Shown: positions 16,538 to 24,347 of the stretch, piece by piece
Position numbering within the stretch: position 1 is the first letter of the stretch
Layout of the letters: every line of letters begins with the position of its first letter
Origin: Halorussus litoreus
GTDB lineage: Archaea > Halobacteriota > Halobacteria > Halobacteriales > Haladaptataceae
DNA length: 34,170 bases
Direction of reading: 5' to 3'
NCBI RefSeq assembly: GCF_003382685.1
Contig: NZ_KZ859503.1
Coordinates: 1-34,170 of the forward strand
Notes under the pieces: generated by a model
What the model saw: the letters and a program-made list of their open reading frames with translations, nothing else
Told to the model about the DNA's origin: nothing
The model's database searches: none
Program-made: the position numbers and the translations under genes

Positions 16538-16542
16538 AGTTC

Positions 16543-16602
16543 TGGAACTACTCGTCGTCAGCAGCGGGGCGCTCGAACTACTCGTCGTCGGCGTCGAGGC
16601 GC
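16543..16602 (-). repeat. 30-bp tandem duplication spanning a stop codon
   Basis: Two adjacent 30-bp units (16543-16572 and 16573-16602) are near-identical, with a shorter third copy at 16603-16620. The unit includes the end of the upstream minus-strand gene with its stop (reading ERLDADDE then stop), so an extra, now untranslated copy (ERPAADDE then stop) follows the gene. Confidence 0.8.
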
Positions 16603-16913
16603 TCGAACTCCTCGTCGGAGAGCGGAGACATCTCGGGATCGAACTCCGTCGGGCCGGGGGCGCCGTCGTCCTCGCTCTCCGACGAGGAACTGCCCGACTT
16701 CGCGGACGGAACCGCCGCGTACTCCGACGGTGGCGTCTTGAGCCGATAGCCGAGCGCGATGCAGACGACGCCTACCACGGCTCGAAGGACGGCCGCGGGG
16801 GAGGTAACCGAGTACTGGGCGGTCACCACGGAGCCGTGGAGGGCGTCACCGACGAGCAGCGCGCCGGTCACGAGGAAGAGCGTGCTCGCCATCGCCGCGA
16901 GCCTGATCGACAT
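16578..16913 (-). CDS. Small membrane protein with acidic C-terminal tail
   Basis: This 111-residue protein has two hydrophobic segments (about 4-23 and 41-58), then a Ser/Asp/Glu-rich tail (about 65-111) with SGSSSSESEDDG and ending FERLDADDE. Family unknown. I chose the ATG at 16913; an open extension to 17075 is basic and unlike the genome's proteins. A later ATG at 16889 is possible. It is the first gene of the minus-strand group and is divergent from the pilus ATPase gene. Confidence 0.65.
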   Translation of the reverse strand: MSIRLAAMASTLFLVTGALLVGDALHGSVVTAQYSVTSPAAVLRAVVGVVCIALGYRLKTPPSEYAAVPSAKSGSSSSESEDDGAPGPTEFDPEMSPLSDEEFERLDADDE

Positions 16914-17052
16914 CACGGCTGGAGGTTCCGACCCGGGGAAGTTACGCTTTCCGGTTCGAAACGTGACAGTCCCCGACCCCTCGCCGACGCCCCGGTCTCG
17001 AAATTCGGCGTTGTCCGGCCTCAACCACCCGTTACTGGCGTTTTCCGGACGT

Positions 17053-17059
17053 GTATAAA
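17053..17059 (+). promoter_or_regulatory. TATA box of the type IV pilus cluster
   Basis: GTATAAAG, centred near 17056, predicts a transcript start around 17083. That gives a leader of about 8 bases to the ATG at 17091 or about 29 bases to the ATG at 17112. Confidence 0.6.
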
Positions 17060-17111
17060 GTTTGCCAACTGGCAAGAGGTTTTTTCAACCATGGGCGGAA
17101 GGAAACAGCCA

Positions 17112-20100
17112 ATGAGCGACGGATCGGACGCGGGAGACGCTCCCGACGAATCGGACGGGTCGGACGACCCCGGCGGCGAGAGGACGCCGGAGCGAAGCGA
17201 CGCGCCGGACGCACCGGACGCGCTCGACGTGTCCGACGAACCGTTGACGAGCGCCGCAGCGACCGTCGGCGAGTACGACTGGGAGACGTTCCGAGAGGAG
17301 TTCTTCTACGAGGACGGGAAGCCGCCGACCAACTGGCGCGGGAAGGCGGTCCCGTTCGAGCCCGAGAAGTACCTCGGCCACGACCCCGCCGAGACGGACG
17401 ACCAGGTCGGGGAGGGTGTGGAGACTGCTGCCGCGCTGAGTGACTACTTCGAGACGTATCTCGACCCGGAGGAGACGCCCGTCGAACTCGGCGAGTACCT
17501 CTGGGAGCACTTCCGGTACGAGTACTATTACGAGGACCGTGAAGCCGACGAGCGCCGCGACCGTCCGGTCGCCCCGCGCGACGAGGACGGCGAAGTTATC
17601 CCGTTCGACCGGAGCGAGTGGCTGGGCCACGACGACCTCTCGACCAGCGTGTTCGCGGTCGGGGCCGAAGTCACGGACCTGAGCGCCGACTTCGAGGCGT
17701 GGCTCGACCCCGCGACCACGCCCGTGACGAAGGGCGAGTACTACTGGGAGCACTTCAAGTACGAGTACTACTACGAGGACACGACTACCACCGCACCCGA
17801 GCGCCCGCGCGACGCCCACGGCGACATCGACCGGTTCGACGAGGAGGCGTGGCTCGGCTTTCCCGAGGAGGACCTCGAAGACCTGCTCGCGCAGGGCGCG
17901 GCCGAGGCCCGCGAACTCCGGAAGGTCGAGGACGCCCGCACGCTCGACGTGCCCGAGGAACTCGACGAGGACGCCTTCTTCTCGACGGTGGAGGGCCACA
18001 CTACCGTCGTCAACCGCTACGATCTGGAGAAGGAGGTGCCGCTCCCGAAGAAGGGCCACTTCCGGGAGATCGACCGCTACTGGGTCAACAAGCCCTACTC
18101 GTTCGTCGTCCTCTTCCACTCCGCGAAGGAGAACGAGACCAAATACTACGTCGTCGAGCCGTACTGCACCCCCATCGAGGACGACCTGAAGGAGTTCCTC
18201 GAAGGCAAGCTCCGGTCGGCGATCAAGTACTCCAGCGACGACGTGGTGGTCGAGGCCGAGCCCGACGAGCGCGGCGCGGTCGTCGAGCGCGAGACCCTCC
18301 GACTGCTCGCGCGCTACGACCTCTACGCCGAGAACGACGGCGAGCGCGCCGCACAGCTCCAACAACTGCTCGACCGCTACGACGCGACCAAGACCTCGGT
18401 CGCGGCGACCAGAGCGACGCTCGGCGAGCACGCCGCTCGCGTCCGCGCGGAGACCGACGACGCGCTCGAACCCCTACGGGAGGCGCTAGAGAGCCGCGGT
18501 GGGAGCGACGACACCGAGAACGCCGACTCCACCGCGAACGTCGACGCGGGCACCGAGGACGACCCCGAGAACGCCGATTCACCGGCGAAGGCCGACGCGG
18601 ACGCCGAAGACGAACCGGTCGCCGCGGACGGCGGCGCAGTCGGCGACGACGGCGGAACCGCCGACGCGACGGCCGAACCGGCGTGGCCCGGAGACGACGA
18701 GCCGGAGTTCGACGGCCCAAGAGACTCTGTAAGCGGGACCACTTCCGCGAACGCCGCCGGCTCGTCCGCGGGCTCCGACGACGAGTCCGGACTCCGGCTC
18801 GACGACTACATCGACGTCGACCTCGACGAGCACCTCGATCTGGATCTCGACGACGCGGCCGGCGGGTCGATCCGCCGGCAGATTCGGGCCGCGTTCGAGG
18901 CGAAGATCGAGGAGCTAGAGCCCGACGAGTCGGGCGGGCTGGACGGCATCGCGGTCCGACCCGAGCCGGTGCTCATCGAGGAGGACGACGAGACGCTCTC
19001 GGAGTACCAGACCGAGAAGCTGCTGTACTACCTCCGGCGGGACTTCACGGGCTACGAGCGCATCGACGGTATCAAACACGACATCAACGTCGAGGACATC
19101 TCGGTCGACGGGTACAACTCGCCCGTGTTCGTCTACCACACCGACTACGAGCAGGTCATCACCAACGTGTTCCACGGCGAGGAGGAGTTAGACGACTTCG
19201 TTGTCAAGATGGCCCAGCGGTCGGGCAAGGGCATCTCGAAGCGCCAGCCGCAGGTCGACGCCACGCTACCGGACGGCTCGCGCGCCCAGCTCACGCTCGG
19301 CCGCGAAGTCTCGGACCACGGCACCAACTACACCATCCGGCAGTTCAAGGACGTGCCGTTCACACCCATCGACCTCGTGAACTGGAACACGTTCTCGCTG
19401 GAGCAGATGGCGTTCATGTGGCTCGCTATCGAAAACCACAAATCGCTCATCTTCGCCGGGGGTACGGCCTCGGGTAAGACGACCAGCCTGAACGCCGTCT
19501 CGCTGTTCATCCCCAGCAATACGAAGATCGTCTCCATCGAGGACACCCGGGAGGTCGAACTGCCCCAGCGCAACTGGATCGCGAGCGTGACCCGGCCCTC
19601 CTTCTCGGACGACGACAAGGGCGACGTCGACGAGTTCGACCTGCTGGAGGCCGCGCTCCGCCAGCGCCCCGACTACATCGTGATGGGCGAGATCCGCGGC
19701 GAGGAGGGCCGCACCCTCTTCCAGGTCATGTCGACGGGTCACACCACCTACACCACATTCCACGCCGACACGGTCGGCGAGGTGCTCAAGCGGTTCACGA
19801 CCGAACCCATCAACGTCAGCAAGACCCTGTTCACGGCGCTCGATCTGGTGTCCATCCAGACCCAGACCCGGGTGCAGGGCAGCAAGGTTCGCCGGAACAA
19901 GTCCCTGACGGAGATAAACGAGTACAGCGCCGAGAACGACGAGATAAACGTTCAGGACATCTTCCAGTGGCGCGCGGAGGACGACGAGTTCATGCGCCTG
20001 TCCGGTTCGAACACGATGGAAGACATCATGTTCGACCGCGGGTGGGACCACGAGCGCCTCGAAGACGAGATTCTGAAGCGCCGGGTCATCCTCGCGTACC

Positions 20101-20378
20101 TCATCCGGAACGGCCTCAACGAGTACACGCAGGTCGCGGCCACGATTCAGGCGTTCATCAACGACCCTGACACCATCCTGACGCTGGTCGCCAACGAGAA
20201 ACTCGAAGAGAGCCTCGCTGACCTCCGGGAGATGGAGAGCGTCCACATCGACATCGACCCGAAGAAAGAGGAGATGGTGCCCCGGCCCGACCCGAGCGAG
20301 GAGACCTACGACCTCGCGAAGGGCATCCTCGCGGAGGCCGAGGACCGGATACTCGACGACTACCGCGGACGCGGGTGA
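17112..20378 (+). CDS. Type II/IV secretion system ATPase (PilB/GspE/VirB11-like) with N-terminal repeats
   Basis: This 1088-residue cytoplasmic motor ATPase drives assembly of an archaeal type IV pilus-like structure. After an acidic start come three tandem repeats opening with GEYDWETF (residue 53), GEYLWEHF (127) and GEYYWEHF (208), each followed by a Tyr-rich EFFYED or EYYYED and a WLG or YLG motif. Next are the N-domain (KEVPLPKKGHFREIDRYWVN), a long Asp/Glu linker (about 465-570) and the ATPase core: Walker A GGTASGKTT (about 783-791), Asp-box IEDTREVELPQRNW, Walker B YIVMGEIRGEEG and His-box STGHTTYTTFHAD. It is about twice as long as simple archaeal homologues. The start could also be the ATG at 17091; a GGAAGGA precedes 17112. 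Its stop is followed immediately by an acidic frame in another phase. Confidence 0.93.
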   Translation: MSDGSDAGDAPDESDGSDDPGGERTPERSDAPDAPDALDVSDEPLTSAAATVGEYDWETFREEFFYEDGKPPTNWRGKAVPFEPEKYLGHDPAETDDQVGEGVETAAALSDYFETYLDPEETPVELGEYLWEHFRYEYYYEDREADERRDRPVAPRDEDGEVIPFDRSEWLGHDDLSTSVFAVGAEVTDLSADFEAWLDPATTPVTKGEYYWEHFKYEYYYEDTTTTAPERPRDAHGDIDRFDEEAWLGFPEEDLEDLLAQGAAEARELRKVEDARTLDVPEELDEDAFFSTVEGHTTVVNRYDLEKEVPLPKKGHFREIDRYWVNKPYSFVVLFHSAKENETKYYVVEPYCTPIEDDLKEFLEGKLRSAIKYSSDDVVVEAEPDERGAVVERETLRLLARYDLYAENDGERAAQLQQLLDRYDATKTSVAATRATLGEHAARVRAETDDALEPLREALESRGGSDDTENADSTANVDAGTEDDPENADSPAKADADAEDEPVAADGGAVGDDGGTADATAEPAWPGDDEPEFDGPRDSVSGTTSANAAGSSAGSDDESGLRLDDYIDVDLDEHLDLDLDDAAGGSIRRQIRAAFEAKIEELEPDESGGLDGIAVRPEPVLIEEDDETLSEYQTEKLLYYLRRDFTGYERIDGIKHDINVEDISVDGYNSPVFVYHTDYEQVITNVFHGEEELDDFVVKMAQRSGKGISKRQPQVDATLPDGSRAQLTLGREVSDHGTNYTIRQFKDVPFTPIDLVNWNTFSLEQMAFMWLAIENHKSLIFAGGTASGKTTSLNAVSLFIPSNTKIVSIEDTREVELPQRNWIASVTRPSFSDDDKGDVDEFDLLEAALRQRPDYIVMGEIRGEEGRTLFQVMSTGHTTYTTFHADTVGEVLKRFTTEPINVSKTLFTALDLVSIQTQTRVQGSKVRRNKSLTEINEYSAENDEINVQDIFQWRAEDDEFMRLSGSNTMEDIMFDRGWDHERLEDEILKRRVILAYLIRNGLNEYTQVAATIQAFINDPDTILTLVANEKLEESLADLREMESVHIDIDPKKEEMVPRPDPSEETYDLAKGILAEAEDRILDDYRGRG
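18516..18617 (+). repeat. Two tandem 51-bp units in the PilB acidic linker
   Basis: Units at 18516-18566 and 18567-18617 encode ENADSTANVDAGTEDDP and ENADSPAKADADAEDEP. A whole-codon unit in a disordered linker can change copy number without harming the ATPase. Confidence 0.75.
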
Positions 20379-20443
20379 ACGTGGGGATGCGAGCGCGCCT
20401 GAAGGCCCCGATTTACCCGAGGACGTCGACTTCCCCACGGATT

Positions 20444-20503
20444 CCGATTCCGCGTCCGCGCCGGGGTCGGCGGCCGCCGACCCCGGCGCGGACGCGGAAT
20501 CGG
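20444..20503. repeat. Perfect 60-bp palindrome after the PilB gene
   Basis: Bases 20444-20473 are the exact reverse complement of 20474-20503, with no spacer; pairing fails at 20443/20504. It lies within the acidic frame between the PilB- and PilC-type genes, 66 bases after the PilB stop. In RNA it would be a very strong GC-rich hairpin and could affect how much of the downstream operon is transcribed or translated. Confidence 0.95.
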
Positions 20504-20538
20504 TCACCGACGCGGAGTCCGCCACTCCTGAGGACAGC

Positions 20539-20868
20539 GTGCGGGACACCAGCGAGGGCGGCGAGTTGGGGAGCTTCCCCGAGGCGTACGACGAGGGAGA
20601 GGAGTCCGGGTCCGAAGACGACGACCTCTCCGGCGAATTCGACTCCGAGGAGATCGGTTCCGACGAAGACGGGGAACTCGACGCTGAGGATTCCAGCGAA
20701 GAAGACGACTCCTTCGGCGGGTTCGAGGCCGCGTTCGAGCCAGAGGAGAGAGACGGAGCGACTGACGACGAGACGCCCGCGAGAGCCGACGACGGAACTA
20801 CTGAGAACGGGGACGACGAGACGCCCACGAGAGCCGACGACGAGAACTCCGCGGAGGACGAGCGATGA
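20539..20868 (+). CDS. Acidic disordered protein, or frameshifted C-terminal extension of the PilB ATPase
   Basis: The annotated start is a GTG at 20539, giving 109 residues that are almost all Asp, Glu, Ser, Gly and Thr, with one aromatic patch (DDSFGGFEAAFEPEERD). No domain is recognisable. The same frame shows typical haloarchaeal coding (acidic residues, G/C third positions) from about 20380, reading GDASAPEGPDLPEDVDFPTD, although no ATG, GTG or TTG lies there. Removing one base near 20375 joins it to the PilB frame (RGERGDASAP). So it may be a C-terminal tail of the ATPase separated by a frameshift or sequencing error, or a small gene with a non-standard start. Its stop overlaps the ATG of the PilC-type gene (ATGA). 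Confidence 0.55.
   Translation: MRDTSEGGELGSFPEAYDEGEESGSEDDDLSGEFDSEEIGSDEDGELDAEDSSEEDDSFGGFEAAFEPEERDGATDDETPARADDGTTENGDDETPTRADDENSAEDER
20764..20842 (+). repeat. 48-bp-spaced direct repeat in the acidic frame
   Basis: A 31-base segment at 20764-20794 recurs at 20812-20842 with one mismatch; it encodes DDETPARADD and DDETPTRADD. The 48-base period keeps the frame. Confidence 0.75.
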
Positions 20869-22892
20869 GCCACGGGGGCGCGACCGGCACCCGACCCTCT
20901 GCCGACTCGCTGGCAGACGCGTTCTACCCGCTGTTCGCGTACCTGTTCGACGCGGACGGCGACTTCGTGGCCGACATCGAGACAAAGCTCGCGGAGGCCA
21001 GAATGCCCAACACCGCGGAGCTGTACCTCTCGCGGGCGCTCGCGGTCGGCGTCCTCGCCGGCGGACTGCTCTGGCTCGTCGGGACGGTCGTCGGTTACGT
21101 CCTCTTCGTGACCGGCGTGATCGAGGTGGGCATCCTCATCGGCGTGCCGGTGCCCAACGACTTCGTGGCGTGGCTCATTCTGACGTTCAAGATCCCGTCG
21201 CTCGTGGCGGTCAGCGGCCTCGTCTTCGGAGCCATCGGGTTCGGAGCCGGGTTCGGCGGCATGGTGTCGATTCCCTACATGCGCTCGTCGAGCCGCGAAC
21301 GCGAGATCAACATGCTGCTGCCCGACGCCATCTCGTTCATGTACGCGCTCTCCATCGGCGGGCTGAACCAACTCGAGATTCTGGAGGCGATGGCGAAGGC
21401 CGACGACACGTACGGCGAGGTCTCGCGGGAGTTCCAGTCCATCGTTCAGGAGACCGAGTACTTCGACACCGACTACCGGACCGCCATCCGCAAGCGGTCG
21501 CTGGAGACCCCGAGTGACGATCTCGGCCAGTTTCTAACCGACATGCTCTCGATCGTCAACTCCGGGGGCAACATGAGCGACTTCCTCGACGACAAGAAGG
21601 ACAAGCACATGCGGACCGCCAAGCAGCAACAGAAGCTGACCCTCGAAACGCTCGAACTGTTCGGCGAGATGTACATGACCCTCTCGCTGTTCCCCCTACT
21701 GCTCATCATCATCCTCGTCATCATGTCGATGCTCGGGCAGGCCAAAGAGGAGATGCTGTACGCCACCGTCTACGGGCTCATCCCGCTGACCGGCGTCGGA
21801 TTCCTCGTACTGGTCTCGACCGTCAAGCAGGACGAACCCGGCAACGGCTTCCTCGACCCGGACGACGGCGGCGAGCGCGTCGTGGCCGACTCCGGACGGG
21901 GACTGCTCCACCTCGGCCTCGTCGAGAAGTACGTGGGCGAGTTCTCGGTGTTCGACCGCATCAAGAGCCGGGAGGGGACCCACGAGACGGTCGCGCTGCT
22001 CAAGGCACCCCACGTCTTCTTCCGGGACAACCCGCTGTTCATTCTCGGGCTGACCGTCCCGGCGTCGCTGGTGCTGGTCGGGAGCGCGGTCTGGACCGGC
22101 GCGGCCCCGCGGACGTTCGACGGGATGGTGTCGAACCCGGTCTGGGGGACGTTCATCTACGTCTACGTCCCCATCTACGTCACATTGCTCCCGCTGGCGA
22201 TCTTCCACGAGTGGAACGTCCGGTCGCGCCGTACCATCACGAACAAGCTCTCGGACAACCTCCGGAAGCTCTCGTCGGCCAACGACACCGGACTCACCCT
22301 GCTCGAATCCATCCGGACGGTCGCGGACACCTCCTCGGGCAAACTCGCAGACGAGTTCGACGTGATCCACGCCAAGGTCGAGTACGGCATGAGCCTGAAG
22401 GCCGCGCTGGTGGAGTTCAACAACCGGTACCACATCCCGCGGCTCGCCCGCACCGTCAAACTGGTCTCGAAGGCTCAGGAGGCCTCCAGCCAGATCTCCG
22501 CGGTGCTGTCGACGGCCGCGCAGGCCAGCGAGAACCAGGACGACATCGCGCGCGAGCGCCGGTCGCGCTCTCGGATGCAGGTGGTCATCATCGTGATGAC
22601 GTACTTCACCCTGCTCGCGGTGATGGCCATCCTGAAGGTCCGGTTCCTCGACGTGATGGCCGGACTCGCGAGTCAGGCCTCGGGCGGTGGCGGCGGGGGC
22701 GGCGGCCCGGCCCAGTTCGGCGGCGGCGTCGACACCACCCTGCTCGGGATGCTGTTCTTCCACGCCGTCACCCTGCAGGCCATCCTGTCGGGGTTCATCG
22801 CGGGCTACATCCGAGACGCCTCGCTGCTCGCCGGCGTGAAGTTCGCGGTGGCGCTGCCCACCGTCGCCCTGATCACCTTCGCGTTCATCTGA
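20865..22892 (+). CDS. Type II secretion system F family / PilC-type membrane platform protein
   Basis: This 675-residue polytopic membrane protein anchors the pilus assembly machinery and pairs with the PilB-type ATPase. It has two T2SSF-like cytoplasmic domains: the first (about 140-240) with LLPDAISFMYALSIGGLNQL and SGGNMSDFLDD, the second (about 455-575) with LSDNLRKLSSANDTGLTLLE. Each is followed by membrane helices (around 270, 295, 385, 425, 580, 625 and 655). A Gly-rich loop GGGGGGGGPAQFGGG lies near residue 608. The start ATG overlaps the stop of the acidic frame by four bases. Archaeal homologues commonly carry this tandem arrangement. Confidence 0.92.
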   Translation: MSHGGATGTRPSADSLADAFYPLFAYLFDADGDFVADIETKLAEARMPNTAELYLSRALAVGVLAGGLLWLVGTVVGYVLFVTGVIEVGILIGVPVPNDFVAWLILTFKIPSLVAVSGLVFGAIGFGAGFGGMVSIPYMRSSSREREINMLLPDAISFMYALSIGGLNQLEILEAMAKADDTYGEVSREFQSIVQETEYFDTDYRTAIRKRSLETPSDDLGQFLTDMLSIVNSGGNMSDFLDDKKDKHMRTAKQQQKLTLETLELFGEMYMTLSLFPLLLIIILVIMSMLGQAKEEMLYATVYGLIPLTGVGFLVLVSTVKQDEPGNGFLDPDDGGERVVADSGRGLLHLGLVEKYVGEFSVFDRIKSREGTHETVALLKAPHVFFRDNPLFILGLTVPASLVLVGSAVWTGAAPRTFDGMVSNPVWGTFIYVYVPIYVTLLPLAIFHEWNVRSRRTITNKLSDNLRKLSSANDTGLTLLESIRTVADTSSGKLADEFDVIHAKVEYGMSLKAALVEFNNRYHIPRLARTVKLVSKAQEASSQISAVLSTAAQASENQDDIARERRSRSRMQVVIIVMTYFTLLAVMAILKVRFLDVMAGLASQASGGGGGGGGPAQFGGGVDTTLLGMLFFHAVTLQAILSGFIAGYIRDASLLAGVKFAVALPTVALITFAFI

Positions 22893-22894
22893 CC

Positions 22895-23683
22895 ATGTCC
22901 CGGAACACCCCTACCGCCACCAGCGCCGACGACCGACCACTAGGACGACACGACGGCGGGTCATCCACCGCTAGCGAGCGCTCGGTCTGCCATCCAACAC
23001 GGGCGGGACTGAAAGGGGCCGGTCGCTCGCGTTCACTTCAGTCGCCTGAGCGACCGTCTCGTGAGCGAAGCGAACGAGATCTCGGCAGTCCCACCCCGCG
23101 CAGGAGCGCAGCGACGAGCAGGACCGTCTTCCGGTGGCGAGCGACCGGGGGCTTTCTACCCGTTATTACCGACAGATACGACGACGAGTCGAGCAATCGT
23201 TCCATTCGCGCCCAGACCAGCATCGACTTCGTGGTCGGCGCGAGCGTCTTCTTGCTCACGGTGGCGTTCGTGGCCGCGTTCCTGCCGGGGACGTTCGAGC
23301 CGTTCACCGCCGACGGGACCGAGGACGCGCTGGTGGCCGACCGGACCGCCGACCTGCTCGCCGAACAACTGCTCGCGCCGCCGACCGACCCCGGCGTGGT
23401 CGACGCCGACTGCGCCGCCGCGTTCTTCGACGCCGAGGGCGACGGAGCCGACGGCCTCGCCTGCGAGTACGGAACCGACGCCGCGGACCTCGACGCCGCC
23501 CTCGGACTCGACTCCAGAACTGGCGTCAACGTCACGGTCGAAGAGAATAGTAGCGTCCTCGCCACTGGCGGTGAACGACTCGCCGCGGGACCGACCCCAC
23601 CGGACGACCGGAGCGTGATCGTCTCCCGGCGGGTCGTGCTGCTCGACGGCGAGGAACGAGACCTGTACGTGAGGGTGTGGTGA
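22895..23683 (+). CDS. Type IV pilin-like protein with unusually long leader
   Basis: The product is a 262-residue pilin-like protein. A class III signal motif, IRAQTSIDFVVGASVFLLTV, places the probable prepilin-peptidase cut after residues 105-106 (RA|Q), followed by the hydrophobic assembly helix. The mature part is acidic with two cysteines (DADCAA, GLACEYG) and N-glycosylation sequons (NVT, NSS). It resembles the uncharacterised haloarchaeal DUF72xx pilin families found with PilB/PilC. The only in-frame start is the ATG at 22895, two bases after the PilC stop. The resulting 106-residue leader is Arg/Ser-rich and non-acidic, unlike the rest of the proteome, because it is partly encoded by an inserted repeat element (23011-23156). 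Normal leaders are 10-30 residues. Confidence 0.75.
   Translation: MSRNTPTATSADDRPLGRHDGGSSTASERSVCHPTRAGLKGAGRSRSLQSPERPSRERSERDLGSPTPRRSAATSRTVFRWRATGGFLPVITDRYDDESSNRSIRAQTSIDFVVGASVFLLTVAFVAAFLPGTFEPFTADGTEDALVADRTADLLAEQLLAPPTDPGVVDADCAAAFFDAEGDGADGLACEYGTDAADLDAALGLDSRTGVNVTVEENSSVLATGGERLAAGPTPPDDRSVIVSRRVVLLDGEERDLYVRVW
23011..23156. mobile_element. MITE-like 146-bp element with terminal inverted repeats
   Basis: The left end (23011-23030) starts GAAAGGGGCC and the right end (23137-23156) finishes GGGGGCTTTC. As inverted repeats they match at 17 of 20 positions; the only mismatches are one GGG/CCC block. The sequence between has no transposase and encodes an atypical Arg/Ser-rich peptide in the pilin frame. 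I cannot see clear target-site duplications. It may be a non-autonomous element or a dispersed haloarchaeal repeat. Confidence 0.6.
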
Positions 23684-23684
23684 G

Positions 23685-24347
23685 ATGGCGCGCACTGACA
23701 CCTCTCGCGAGCAACGCGACACTTCCTGCGGGAACGGCAACACCTCTCGCGGACAGGCTCACACACTGGAAGCGTTCACGGCGGCGCTCATCGTCGTCTC
23801 CGGCGTCCTCTTCGCGCTGCAGGCGACGGCGGTGACGCCGTTGACCGCCAGCACCTCGAACCAGCACGTGGAGAACCAGCACCGCACCGCGGCCGAGGAC
23901 CTGCTGGCGACCGCCGAGGCGAACGGTTCGCTCCGTTCCGCGGTGACGTTCTGGGACGCCGAGAACCGGACGTTCGCCGGGGCGACCAGCCGGGGGTTCT
24001 ACGTCGACGGCGGGCCGCCGAACGACTTCGGGGCCGCGCTCAACGACACCTTCGGGAACGTCTCGACATCCGGACGCCGGATCGCGTACAACGTCTACGT
24101 CCGATTCCGAACCCCGGACGACGCCCCGTCCTGTAGTGGCGTATCGAGCCCGCGGACGATGGTGTACATGGGCTCGCCGAGCGACAACGCCGCGTCTGCG
24201 ACCCGGACCGTGGCGCTGGCCGACGACGGCGACCTCTCGGGGCCGTCCGAGGGCACCGTCTCGGCGGACCTGTACGGCTGCGACGCCGCGCCGGACGACC
24301 GACTGTACAACGTCATGGAGGTGCGCATCGTCGTATGGCAGATGTGA
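23685..24347 (+). CDS. Type IV pilin-like protein
   Basis: This 220-residue secreted or anchored protein has a class III signal: SRGQAHTLEAFTAALIVVSG, with cleavage expected after RG (about residue 22). The leader contains near-repeated DTS/NTS units. The mature domain has an N-terminal assembly helix, several N-glycosylation sequons (NGS, NRT, NDT, NVS) and cysteines at SCSGVS and YGCDAA that may form a disulfide. The ATG at 23685 lies one base after the previous stop. It resembles the pilin-like families that accompany haloarchaeal PilB/PilC. It overlaps the next gene by 13 bases. Confidence 0.8.
   Translation: MARTDTSREQRDTSCGNGNTSRGQAHTLEAFTAALIVVSGVLFALQATAVTPLTASTSNQHVENQHRTAAEDLLATAEANGSLRSAVTFWDAENRTFAGATSRGFYVDGGPPNDFGAALNDTFGNVSTSGRRIAYNVYVRFRTPDDAPSCSGVSSPRTMVYMGSPSDNAASATRTVALADDGDLSGPSEGTVSADLYGCDAAPDDRLYNVMEVRIVVWQM

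Noticed and set aside
16233-17090. Long upstream extension of the PilB ATPase
   Set aside because: It is antisense to three well-formed minus-strand genes, and a TATA box lies at 17053.
19266-21371. 701-residue minus-strand ORF opposite the pilus genes
   Set aside because: Antisense shadow; the Ser-rich part is the complement of the acidic frame.
20375-21517. 380-residue ORF starting at GTG 20375
   Set aside because: Arg/Pro/Thr-rich translation typical of a wrong frame; it overlaps the acidic frame and the PilC gene.
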